Source: Phoronis australis
Lineage: Eukaryota; Phoronida; Phoronidae
Direction of reading: 5' to 3'
Assembly (NCBI GenBank): GCA_002633005.1
Contig: NMRA01000627.1
Span: 154,561 to 215,529, forward strand
DNA: 60,969 nt
Positions 21,895-33,200 of the stretch are shown here, in pieces. A program made the translations under genes and the position numbers. Under the pieces are notes generated by a model. It searched no databases and was not told the DNA's origin. It was given only the letters and a program-made list of their open reading frames with translations. Each line of letters begins with the position of its first letter. The first letter of the stretch is position 1.

Positions 21895-23587
21895 GCCAAA
21901 CGGGTGAATGTTACGCCGTCAAATTATGTGTTATTAAGTTAATTCTTGTCAGAGACATAAAGTAATTATTTGCAGAGTAAAGTAATTATTTGCGCAGTAA
22001 AGTAATTATTTGCGGAGTAAAGTAATTACTTAAGACTTAATACATTACGGCGTAAAGTAAGTATTTGCGGCGCTTAAAGTTACTTTACGCCGCAAATAAT
22101 TCCTTTGCGCTCTACTAAGTTTCTTTGCGCCGCAAGTAATTACTTTACACCGCAAATAATTACGTTACGTTGTAAAAAGTTACTTTACGCTACAAATAAT
22201 TACTTTATCCCATACGCGTTGAATCTGTCGAGGGAAATACGGCTATGTAATAATGTTTTCCGTATTCATCTCCCGCACTACTTCAACAGTGATCTCTGAC
22301 AACAAAGGTTCAAAAAGTAGGTCAATGTCGACTCCACGTCGTTAGCCGGTTAGATCATCAAATTTTCGGAAAACAGCTTAAAGTAATACAATTGTAGCAG
22401 TGTAAATACCACTCAACATGCAATCAGATCTCAATCGTAACATATGGAACAGGACTGTTAATTATATGACAGTTCTGTCTCAGTTTTCAATTTCTATATA
22501 TTATATCGTCTGCAACTCAGGTACCCATTCCTCGCCAATATCAAACATTGTTGTCACTGGCCATGACAGCACCCGATACTATCGGCGACAGTATTATACG
22601 AGCAGCAACGACGACCGTGCTACAGAATCCGTAGCCAGCCAGCTAGCGCGGTATGAACACACTGTCGTATATTTAGTATACATCTTTGTACCAAGGCTAC
22701 AGAATCGGTAGAAATGCGACAACGTACCTGCAACAACGCTACAACAGGCATATTCGCCGGAGCTGTCATCAACGGTGGCACTTAACTTCTCCGTGAAGAC
22801 AGACGACGCGTAGGCTACGCGCTGCGGTCAATGACCTAGTTTCATGAATGAGTGCAACTACCCGATGAGGATTTTACACTGTTATAAATATTGTTGTTAT
22901 TTATTCATTTCCGAAATGCACAATAACTGTCGTTTTCACACTTTTTATCAGTTTCAAGTAATAAAGTGCTACATTTAAAACTGTTTTCTTTTACTATAGT
23001 AAGTTAGCAACACAACGCGCACGTACATACAAACAGGTTGTGATTCGCCACGTAAACAGTCAGGGTGAAGTATTTATAAAGTGCCGAAAGAAAACAAAAG
23101 AAACCAACGAATTCGATGCGTATGGGATAAATCCAAAACGCACCTCGAGTGGCGTATATGAAATGACATCCCACTCGACATTATTTCACGTATCGACCTC
23201 GACGTTCTGTCTCGGTCGATACGCGGAATAATTGTATAATTACTTTAAAGTAAGGAATATACAACCCTGCAAAACTGCCTTTTGGGAATCCATCAATGCC
23301 TATTTATTTTAGACCAACCGTGAATTTCTGTAATTTAGATATGAGTGCGTGCGTGTGTGTGCCTGTGTTTCATTTGCAAAGATCTTATTGTTTGTAAGTA
23401 TTTGTGTATTTAGAAATAAAATGATTAAAAAAAAGATACGCGGAATAATGTCTCATCATGCACGCCACTCTCGGTACGTTTTGTGTATTTATGCCACAAA
23501 TAATTACTTTACGCTGCAATTAATTACGCCTTGAACAAGAATTATCGTACACACGTAATTTAACGGCGTAACGTTCACCCGTTTGGC
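21895..23587. mobile_element. TIR element, 1.69 kb, no transposase seen
   Basis: Left end GCCAAACGGGTGAATGTTAC and right end (reverse complement GCCAAACGGGTGAACGTTAC) continue complementary through about 37 bases. Inside are several copies of AAAGTAATTATTTGCGG and its inverse (21956-22205 and 23495-23525) and segments shared with gene 1 intron 1. A 97-residue plus-strand frame at 22418-22711 has no motif I recognise. No clear target duplication found. Confidence 0.7.
21956..22205. repeat. AAAGTAATTATTTGCGG / inverse repeat cluster
   Basis: At least four direct copies of TAAAGTAATTATTTGCRG are followed by four or more inverse copies (CCGCAAATAATTACTTTA), forming a large imperfect hairpin subterminal in the 21895-23587 element. 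Confidence 0.75.
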
Positions 23588-23599
23588 CAATGATACGCC

Positions 23600-25020
23600 A
23601 TAGGGTATCAAGGAAATTTAGAAGTAAATATCTACATGTATGATTACATGAACTTAAGCTTTAAAGCAGCGAAAGAGCTCTCAAAAAGTAATGTGGAGTG
23701 AATGTCTTAAAATCGACCAAGAAACAAAACAGCGGAAAATATGATTGTTTTCTGCTATTTTGATATGCTTGCTAGCATAGTACGGTATTGTGCAGGCATT
23801 TCAACTGTCGAATTGACGATGATCTCAAATATCCCTACTTCGTATTCTTTTAAAGGATACTAAACCCTGTGATAATTTCCACCAACTCTCGTTCTGTCAC
23901 CTGCTAATGCATCACTGGTGCCAATCTCCCAAGTTAAAAGAATTCCAAATCCGATTTTGTCCTGTTAACAGATACTAAAAAACGAGTTTCCCATTCAGTT
24001 CTCTGAAACAAATTAAAGTTCTGTAACGGCTCGACAACCCTCTAAACTTTTGAGGAAAAATAGAAAATTCCTTGTAAATTCAGCTAAAAGGGCAAGCGTG
24101 ACATACGCTGTTAGCGAGTTCGCGGCATCTGTGAGAAAAGACCACCCACCACGGACCATAAAGTCCATTTCGTGAGATAGTGGGTATGAATTCTTCGTTG
24201 GTTCCTGCTTTATCTTACAAGATTGATGCCAATGATGCATCAGCAAGTACGAGAACGAGGATTGAATGAAACCATCAAAATAGGGTTTAAAGTTCTTTTT
24301 AAGGAAGGAATCAATTAAAAATTCATAAACCCCATATCACAGTTTGGACAATATTGTCCTTGGTGGGTTGATTTTTTCGACAGTTGCCGTGCAATTCGCA
24401 AAAAGCGTAGGTCACGCTTGCCCGTTCAGCCAACTTTGAAAGGAGTTTTTTCAACAAACTTTTGAGTGTTGTTTTGTTTCAGAGAACTGGATGGGAAAGT
24501 CAAAAGCCAAATCTGGGTTTGATATATTTTTAAAAACGCAAGAACGTAATTTTCCCTATTCGTAAGTCATACGGGCAATTTCGTAGGCGCATGAAAACAA
24601 TAGGTCCCGGAAGTTGTTTTCAGTCTAGGTACAGCGCTCAATGCATCTAATAGCCGAAGTATTGTTTACTTTTACATGCATTTCCAGCGGTATAAGTAAC
24701 ACGCAAAAATACAACCATTTAAAAATTTCATGAAGTCATTCTCAGACTAAAGAATTCCGTCCAAGTACGTATTTAAGCACGCTTGATTTGAAAGTATGGC
24801 CAACAGTAACGCGAGAACGTTCTCTTTCTGGACCACATTACTTGTCCGAGTTTGACTCGCATTTTTTACGAGCAACCGTCACGGCATCCTTATTTCCGTC
24901 TCATCTCAAGAACAAAGAGGTAAGAGTTATCGTTGTGTATACAGATTACCCCCTCCCCCCCTAATTAGGCTGCGTCAAGGGCCTTACTGAAAACTATGAC
25001 CGGTCGACCTTTGCAAAATA
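23600..25020. repeat. Spacer partly repeated at 27.8-28.1 and 48.7-49.05 kb
   Basis: GTCACCTGCTAATGC (23897), CACGCTTGCCCGTTC (24413) and the GTTTTGTTTCAG region (24472) recur near 48775, 27960/48925 and 28045/48985. No coding exon recognised; short minus-strand frames are not conserved. Confidence 0.5.
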
Positions 25021-25049
25021 TCAACGGTCCACCGTTCCAGAAATTCGAA

Positions 25050-27550
25050 CCACTCCTTGCGCTATGCTAGCTACGGGCCTGTTCTTTGTTTCTTTGCGAT
25101 TAGATAAATTCTTGAAAGTTGCCACGTGTTCACTTGCAAGATAGAGCTGTCGGCAAGCACACGTGTATGTGGAGGCGTGTACAAACAAGCCTATGAGAGG
25201 AGTAGCCACTCGTCTTTGCATAAAAACATGCGCATTTTTAAAAGCAGCGTTCCCATTATGTGACCTTTAGAACATTTAAATAAACACCTACACCATGACG
25301 ACGTCTTTACCTTCTCCAAGTAAATTATTTTGAGATGAGGAGAACCGGTAAAACAAAGATACATCGAAATGTTGGTAGAGAGACTTCTTTATTTGGTTGT
25401 AATCAAACCAGCAGATGGCGTGCAGTTTATTTCATGTTTTTACAGTCCCATTAAAACTTTATTTACTTTAAGTGAAATATGCCAGCCAAAACAACGCCTC
25501 TAGTAGTTTATGACAAAATCGTTTGCAAAGTTTTCTAGAAGTTACAACACCAACAACCATATCGCCATTGATTTCCCCGAAAGGTAGTTAAAACGAAAAA
25601 ATATTCAAAACTGTTTTAACTCAGATAGTTGATCTGAGTAAAGATGTAAAGTTGAGAGACACCCCTAGATGTTCCAGAAATATCATGGCATGGGTGGGAA
25701 ATGTTGAGCATTTGTATTTTATTGTTAAGCAGGTCAACAGTTTAAGTATCCGGAGGAGATTCACTACTTTATAGGAGAGTGTGTGCTACTGTTCCTGTCA
25801 TAGAATTGCTCTTTGAGAAAATTCCCCTTTCCAGCAATTGCCTGCAAACATGTGTTGGATGATTGACTGTGGGTTTGTTTATAAAGTAGCTATGTGCGTA
25901 GATGGAGAGTGAGTAATTAAATCCAGTAATTAATTTATTATATGATCAGCCCTAATTAGACAAGTGAAACCTGCTGTTAATTAAGTAATCATTTACAAAG
26001 AAGAGTAACTACGCTAGCGCCCTCTTTAAAGATTATTTTAATCAATCAACCAAAATAATCAAATGTCTTATCTGCTATCCAAGCTAGGACTCTCCACTTG
26101 TTGGATGTCTGTCCTGTTGGTGAATCTTCGAACTACACACACAGTATAGCGACAGTGTACTTACTGGTCACCGTCTCTGGTGATGCAACACTTGAAGGCA
26201 ATTTCTTCTACCCGCGATTCTTCTTGTTAGTCATAGTCTCTGGCTGGTGACGCAACACTTCAGGTAGTATCTTACTACCCACGATGCAAGTGACAAGCTC
26301 TTGGTTAACTTCCTGTTCGTTAACCCTTGCCAAGATCCTTTCTAGAATCTTCCACGAGATGGCTCTGTCGTACAATTTCTTCTGTACGCCGTAGCAAGTC
26401 TTTATGCTTCAACTACTATGACTCATCTGAATATCTTGTTGATTTTAGCCCATAATATAACATTCTACTTATTTAGTGATTGGCTAATAAAAAACACACG
26501 ATTATATCCAATCATGAATTGGCTGTTGCAGTTTGTTCTCAGAATTTTCTAGAATCTCTAGAGTACTTTGACCCCAGAACTAAAAGTTGTGAACACCATC
26601 TAAAAATAGATTTTGACATTAAAGTACATGTCAACAAGTCTGACCCCTTGATTTAAAAGTACAAGTGCACAAATTGGGGGCTACTTAAAATGGATCTGTT
26701 CTTACTAATTACTTAATCAATATTTATTCTGACAACATGGTTTTGTGTATGTCGATTTCCATACTCCAGCAGGTTTGACGATGCCAATATTTATCAAATC
26801 ATATCACGGTTGTACGTCACGAGAAAACAACACACGAAGATCTTGATAACCGACTTAGAAACTAGACCGATACGTGATATCTTGCATGAATCGCAGGCGG
26901 AGATAAGCGAGATCATAGCAGACATCACCTGTTAGTTCACATGAATTGCGTCAAAACATATATGTAAACGACCAAGTCGTTTTTACTGTGCATTTATAGG
27001 CTTTCGATAAGCTTCACATTTTAAACATTGTGAAAATGGTACAAAAAGTCGGTATGCATGGTACCATCCGTGTAAAGCAAGATATAGACAGTATACTTTC
27101 CGTAATACAAGTGCTACTGAACACCAGAAGACTTCTACTAAGGACATGGTCAGGTGACCCGACTGATGGCAGATTGGTAAAAAAATCAAAATCAAATCCT
27201 ACAGGCTGTATGCTTTCAAAACACATGCAGTTTTACAAAGCAAATACTTGAAAACATGCACTTTTACTCTGTATATTTTTGGCTAACAGCACAGGCTGAT
27301 GAATAAGGCTCCACATATCCTTTAAAACACCTGTCTTGCTGTCGTAATGCCGGCAAATTTATACTGATGTTTGACAGAATACGCTATTGGCTTATAATAA
27401 AAGGCAAACTTCTTGAAATATCGATAAGTGAAGGACATCATGTCGCACATACATGTATTTCCCACTACGATAAAGAATCCGCGGTCATATAGTCGATGGC
27501 TAAGACTGGTATAGATAGCTGTGTTGAATGCCATCCGATGTCAAAGGCTT
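25050..27550. repeat. Type-A upstream spacer, matched by 46930-48530
   Basis: Shared landmarks in the same order: GTTGCCACGTGT, ACACGTGTATGTGGA, CCATACTCCAGCAGG, AACAACACACGAAGATCTTG and TACAAAAAGTCGGTATGCAT. The other copy lies upstream of gene 3. This copy is interrupted by the solo LTR. No gene recognised. Confidence 0.75.
25853..26734. mobile_element. Solo LTR, 882 bp, with 5-bp target duplication
   Basis: Begins TGTTGGATGATTG and ends TTTATTCTGACA (TGT...ACA). Both sides carry ACATG (25848-25852 and 26735-26739). The paralogous spacer near gene 3 has one uninterrupted ACATG at 47750-47754, an empty site. No internal retroelement sequence remains. Confidence 0.8.
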
Positions 27551-28249
27551 AAATAAATTGGTGGACTTAACCTAATAAAGCAGAAGAAGGGGTTGACAAT
27601 GTGTTACATTCATCTGTTTTTTAAATTACTGAACCGCTATATGCAGAAGAGAATTTCTGACCTCCAAATCTGGGTCGATATCAGGCGAAAGTCGCTTTCT
27701 CGCTTTCATTACTATAGAGAACGTCAATATGAAAAGTTCCTTGTTGGGTTTTGTATAAAATTACTTTATATCCATTAAAAGGATATTCAACCTCTATTGA
27801 TAATTTCAGGCAAACTTCTTTCTGTCTCATTGTTCCCAATCATGAAAACTAGAAGCAGGAATCAACTACGTACTTATACTTCCTATGTCAAAGATTGTAT
27901 ATTATGATTCTCGGTTGTTTTTATCACAGTTGCCATGTAATTTGCTAAAAGGCTTGGTCACGCTTGTCCGCTTAGCAAACATCGAAACGAGTTTTAAAAT
28001 TTTCCTCCAAACGTTTGAGGGTTGCCAAGTGTTACATAGCATTATTTTGTTTCAGGGAATTGAATCAAAATGTCGCTTTTAGTATCTGTTAATAGGACAC
28101 AACCGGGCCAAGTATCCTTTTAAACAGCCTCCTGATTTCTAAGAAACTCGAGTTGTGTTATTAAGGCACTTCCAAGAATACGATAGTATATCACTCCGGC
28201 TGGTCTGCTTACTCAGCTTGTCCGGAATCTGCTTTGCCAGGTTGTTATA
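27551..28249. repeat. Spacer repeated at 48530-49110
   Basis: Continues the type-A spacer similarity (CATTACTATAGAG, GTTTCAGGGAATTGAAT, TCCTTTTAAACAGCCTCC). No gene recognised. Confidence 0.6.
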
Positions 28250-28597
28250 GCCCAGTTGGCTGTTTGGTGTACTCATTTGGTACTTTATATGATATTTGCC
28301 CATTTGGCAGTTTTTACCAACTTGGTACTTATTGAATTTGCCGATTTGCTTAACCCAGTTGGTAGGCAATCGGCCAATACCCATTTGGTATTATGTACCC
28401 ATTTGTTACTATGCTAACCTGTGCCACTTAGTATCCGATACTCAATTTCACTTTGGATATCGGAAATGTGTGTGTTATCAGTTGTAATTAAGGAACCCAC
28501 CCCAAAGGCATCTGGTTCCTTCAGCGAAATATTTACTTGTAGAGTTGTGACCCTGAAATTCCCAATACAACTTAAAATATATATTATTCTTGTGGTT
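28250..28597. repeat. Repeat element made of covarying hairpin words
   Basis: Series of short inverted words with a constant core and changing, still complementary arms: AGCCCAGTTGGCT, TGCCCATTTGGCA, TACCCATTTGGTA, TACCAACTTGGTA. The same element lies inverted at 51650-51992. At 59162-59180 the flanks GGTTGTTATA and TATGTCCCC are directly joined, so the element is inserted (TATA or TTATA duplicated) or has been lost there. Confidence 0.7.
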
Positions 28598-28977
28598 TTA
28601 TATGTCCCCAATAATCCCAAAACTGCGTTTTTGTCGTACAACGATAATGCCCTGTTAAATGAAATTTCAAGAATCGGGAGAAACTTTCAAACATTTATAC
28701 ATACACAGCACTGATTCGTAGTTTAAGCGCAAACAATCTAAAATTACAACTTCTTCATAAAACAAATTCCTAACGTTTCTTCTCGCATTTTTCGCGTGAG
28801 CAGCTCATTAGTAGTATATGTCAACCTCAAAACGTTTGTGTTTTATTAGGAGATTGCTGATTGTTGGGCTCCCGGCGAAAGCGTGTAGCGCCCTTATAGG
28901 GCTTTATCGTTTTGCCATTGAAAATGATATATTTATCAAATGAGTTAAGACTTCTTGATATTATGTAGCTCTGTCAA

Positions 28978-29193
28978 TTATTTGAAGACTTCTTTTGGAA
29001 TACCATCTTCTCCAGGGGTTTTATCGTTTTTAAGTTTATTTGTTGCGTGATTGATTTCGGACACGTCGATTTCCTTATTAAGTTGTACCAGGATTTCATC
29101 ACCAGGTGTGTTGGCACAGTCATTGCAGTTTTCGTCATGCTCTCGCATTTCATCCAACAAATTATTAAGGAATTCCCCGTTTTCAATGTTCAA
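28978..29193 (-). pseudogene. LINE-type reverse transcriptase fragment
   Basis: 71-residue minus-strand frame including the non-LTR retrotransposon RT N-terminal motif LKNDKTPGEDGIPKEVFK, preceded by NKEIDVSEINHATNK. It ends abruptly at 28978, where the paralogous flank at 59543 has no such sequence, consistent with an insertion. Only this small piece is present. Confidence 0.75.
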
Positions 29194-30020
29194 AAGATTT
29201 TTTGTGCATAAGATTTTTCATGTAAAGGAAACGTACTACCTCCATGTCTTGCAATACTAAACAATGAGGCATGCTTTATATTGTGTTCTTTATTTCATGC
29301 CCCAAAATGTCGCGTAATATTTTTACACCACGTGACCGCTACTTGCTTGAAATGACCCGTTTTTCATTTCAGCATAAGTTCCTGATAAAAAATAACAAAA
29401 CAGTGGTCGATTTCTTGTTTGATTTATATTTATTTGTGTCAGTGCGTTGGAAATTGTGTGTTTTAAATTAATTACCGTCAAACAACGGATATATCTGAGT
29501 AATTTCCCTTTTTATAACACCATATAAAGGTTTGACAGCCAATATACCCGTTGGTCGAATGTAAAACAAAAAATGAGAATCTCGCTCGGCTATGACCATG
29601 AAATGTGTGTGCATAACTTGCGTTGCGAATCAACATTCGCACTAAAAAGTAGGTGTCTCAATGTGCTAAAAGTGTCCAAAATGGAAAGCAATGGAATGGC
29701 TTTTAAACATTTAAGTTTATCATTTTGTTACCATCAACTGAAGTCAGCCCAAGCCACTTGCACCTTTTAGGGATCGATCACGATTCTAAAGAGTGTAATG
29801 CGTAGCAATGGAAATTGTAGCTCAAAACTTAAATAATATGGTGTTTGATAAAGTTTTAAAGTTTTACGAAGCTTGAAAATTCCCTGAATGTTGTTTTTGG
29901 GAAATCAATGGTATCGTTGATTTTGACAGCAGTTATAAAGATTTTCCATGAATAAAATGTTCAGATCTAGAAAGTGACAAGTGAAAAATAAAATTCAAAA
30001 ATTCTATTCCAGCACAAAAG

Positions 30021-30026
30021 TTTATT
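30021..30026 (-). terminator. Poly(A) signal of gene 2
   Basis: AATAAA on the minus strand, 110 bases beyond the stop, the same spacing as genes 1 and 4. Confidence 0.7.
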
Positions 30027-30135
30027 GAAATTTTCGAGTTTGAATATTTTTAATAGTACATAAAATTTATCAATGTTTTCCGATTCTAAATTGCTTATAG
30101 TTTAAGCCGTGTCGTGGGCGCTGTATTATTCTGAG

Positions 30136-30221
30136 CTAAAGTTCACAGATGTAATGTGCTTTGTCGCTGCAGGCCTTGATTTCCAAGTTCTGGGAACTGA
30201 AATTGAAAACCGCGCATCCGT
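30136..30221 (-). CDS. Gene 2 exon C: CTLD C-terminal half
   Basis: Acceptor CTCTCTTTCAG|AC, stop TAG at 30136-30138. Encodes GCAVFNFSSQNLEIKACS and AHYICEL; matches the CTLD C4-C5-C6 pattern better than gene 1 because the CAVF motif is intact. Confidence 0.85.
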
Positions 30222-33200
30222 CTGAAAGAGAGGCAAGAGTCACATGGTATGAGTAATACAGTAACAGTGAAATAATTGTGGTGCCAGTTACTTGAAAACT
30301 CCACAACTCCTGGTGTTCGTGAAAGAAATATGTTTGACCATAAAAATATATGTAAACAACCAAATTTGGTTTGGGCGTAGCATTTGTGTTTTGCGAGTAC
30401 AAAGAGTATTCTGGAATTATTTGCCCAGGCTGCACTAATATAAAATTTGCTCTAACAGGGCGAATTTAGAGAGGCAGGGTGCGACTTGTTCGGAAACGAC
30501 CAGAAAAAAACACGGCCGACATGCCATGTGTAGGGCTTATGCGAACATTTGTCTTCACAAAATGGTGATTCGCCACCCAATTGGTCGTCAGAAAAGTGTG
30601 AGCCCCTCCCCTTTCATCTCAGCTTGACCCGCTAGTAAAATACGGAACATAAAGTTCAAGACAGAATGAGTAATTAATTTACACGATTCTCAAAAACTAA
30701 CCCAGCTGAAATCCACGGCCGATGAGCACGTTCATGTACAATGCACGTGACTTACATGTACAAACCTGGGCCCGGAATCTAATCTTTGAACTCGAAACGT
30801 TCTCGAAATAATTTTCGTAATTTCTCTGCTATTTTTGTGCGTACTCAATATAAGTGGTTATCACACTGTGCTCGAACACATTATAGTTTATATATCATGA
30901 GTTTCTCGTCCAAGTTTGCATTTCATGAACCTTTATATTCGTGCTTCAAACTCGAGTAAAACTCGAGATTTCGAGTTCAAACTCGAACTTTTACCCGTAA
31001 TATTGGGTTTATAAACTGTAAACTAGGACTAAACAATTATCTATATAAGTTATTGTGTACTCGATCATAGAATAATAGACAACTATACCACAATATTAAC
31101 TTCCAATGGCAAATACAAACGTGTGATAACCCATTTAGTTATCTCACTAGTGAGATAACATTTTGGCGTTAAACCGAGGCAGGTTTCGAACCCAGGCCTC
31201 AAGAGTTTTGGGTCGCCGACTTTACCACTCCACTCAGCGGCTGACGTCATCGAGCGTGAAAATAGAATACTTAAGTGAGCACGTTCAATAATCCCATGTT
31301 CAACAAAGGGCATTGTACTGACATTTATAAGCTATGAAAAATAAGACGCATAATTTCCAGCAAAACGATATTTTAATTGAGTGAAATTTATCTCTCATTT
31401 TCTTTCACTTGTAAATCCCCGATGTCCAATTTGAATGCGGATATCGTATCGTCGGGATCCTTTGACTTGAGAATTATACTCAGTTACCAGTGGTAACCTA
31501 CTTTAGCAGACGATAGTTTCCCGGTCGAAGTTTGACGTGATAAAATGTGTTTTAAGCTGTACTAGTTGTTAAACTTTATGACTTTATTTCTATTTTGTTT
31601 AAATTTTCAATTGGTTTTAAATAAAATCATTATTAAACAAAAATAGCTCGGCTTTTCTTAAAAGGTCACGACCTCAGAAAGTAGTTACAAAGCCGAAGCG
31701 AGTCGAGAAAGGTAAATCAATTTATTGCGATGTTTCTCGTTTAGTATGTGGTATAATATAATTCTCAAAATCCACGAGGGTTCTAGATAAGGGGCATAAC
31801 GACTGAGAACATGTAATAACCTATGTTCATCATGAGTTCGCATAAAAGTAGAGCAGAAATTTCCAAACTTAATTCGAAGTTCAATTTTGAGTAAAAACAT
31901 TAGAACCCTCGGTCAGGACTGTTTCTTTACTTCAATTTAGAACGTGAAGTTAACTTCCTTAACGCAATGAAAATATAAGTAGCGCTTTAGCAAATTGTGA
32001 TCACTATTTTAAGAGTTTAACTTTACTCCTGCTCAGTGAGTTTGAACGCTAACGATTAAAACATAGACTTAGAAGTAATATGTTAATTCAGTTTATTAAA
32101 AAAACGCAGTTTTATTTTAAAAGAACAGTATACCAGTGAAATTTGTTTGTCACAATTGTTTCGAAAGATATATTGAATTTGGGATTTTTTGTATTACAAT
32201 ACATAGAAGTCAATTTTCAAACGCTTACGAAAGGTTAATTCTTACCAGCTACACTCCACACCTCAACGTCGGTCCATTTAACATTGTATCCACAGCCGAG
32301 TGTGCCGTTGTAGACGTATACTTTGCTGTAGCAGTAGCCGTTAGACGAGAAGTACCTGTTTGAGCTGTCATACGAGTAGCTACCACTGAAGAACTTCAGG
32401 CCTTGACCCCTGCCAAATGTTGGACCATAGTTAGAGTTATCGTACACAGCACCTGGTTTATACCTGCGCTTACTGTACCTGACTGATGTACATCCCTGTC
32501 TACACAGCCGAAACACGAATGTGTTGTAGTCGGGCTTGTAGCCGTTGACACTTGTCCAGGACACAGAGGCATAACCACCGATCGTGGTTCCACTCGTTGA
32601 ATCTATCCCAATAGAGATAGTTGGGCCCTTATTGTTGCATCTGCTGTGAAATACTGAAGCGTTCATTCCATCACGTGATGCCCGGTACAGGAGCTTGAAT
32701 GTCTTTGTCGGGAACCATTTTCTCAGCAAAGCTACGTGGGCTGTAGTCAATAAGTTTGAACTCAGAATGGCTCCCATGTCTAAAATTCAAGCGTATTATA
32801 CAAACATGAAGTATCATACATGTTTCGAAGCTGACAGTGCAATTGCGCTATTGGGATTATAGCCAAATAATAAAAATGGCGGTTACCGAAATGTTAGTTT
32901 ACACGATTTTTGTCACATTAACGTCCGAAAAGGAGTCACAATGAAACGTGAAACCTGAGTAGTTTATTCATGAACACGCCAACGTGACTGAATACTGGTA
33001 AAAACGACAGACAGTTAACAGTACTTTTTTCAAACATCCAAAATATTTACTTTATTAAAAATGCTAGATAACAAAAAGCCCCATATACACACTGCAATTG
33101 TGTACAGACTTGTTGAATGCGTAAACAATATACACATCAATATAAGAACGTCCACATGAACAAATTTTCCATGCAACATAGACTACGAGTAAACAGGTTT

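Larger units (their letters stand above)
28620..30135. repeat. Array unit 2: downstream flank of gene 2
   Basis: 28640-28973 is about 97 percent identical by eye to 59200-59543. The remainder aligns more weakly with the other unit flanks (GTCGCGTAA, AAATTCC, TTTGACAG blocks). Carries the LINE fragment at 28978. Confidence 0.75.

Noticed and set aside
28296-28487. 63-codon frame with repeated PIW and YYV words (also 51752-51946)
   Set aside because: The amino-acid pattern is produced by the hairpin-word DNA repeat.
31165-31255. Functional tRNA gene
   Set aside because: B box is perfect, but T stem and acceptor stem do not pair, so a tRNA-derived SINE remnant is more likely.
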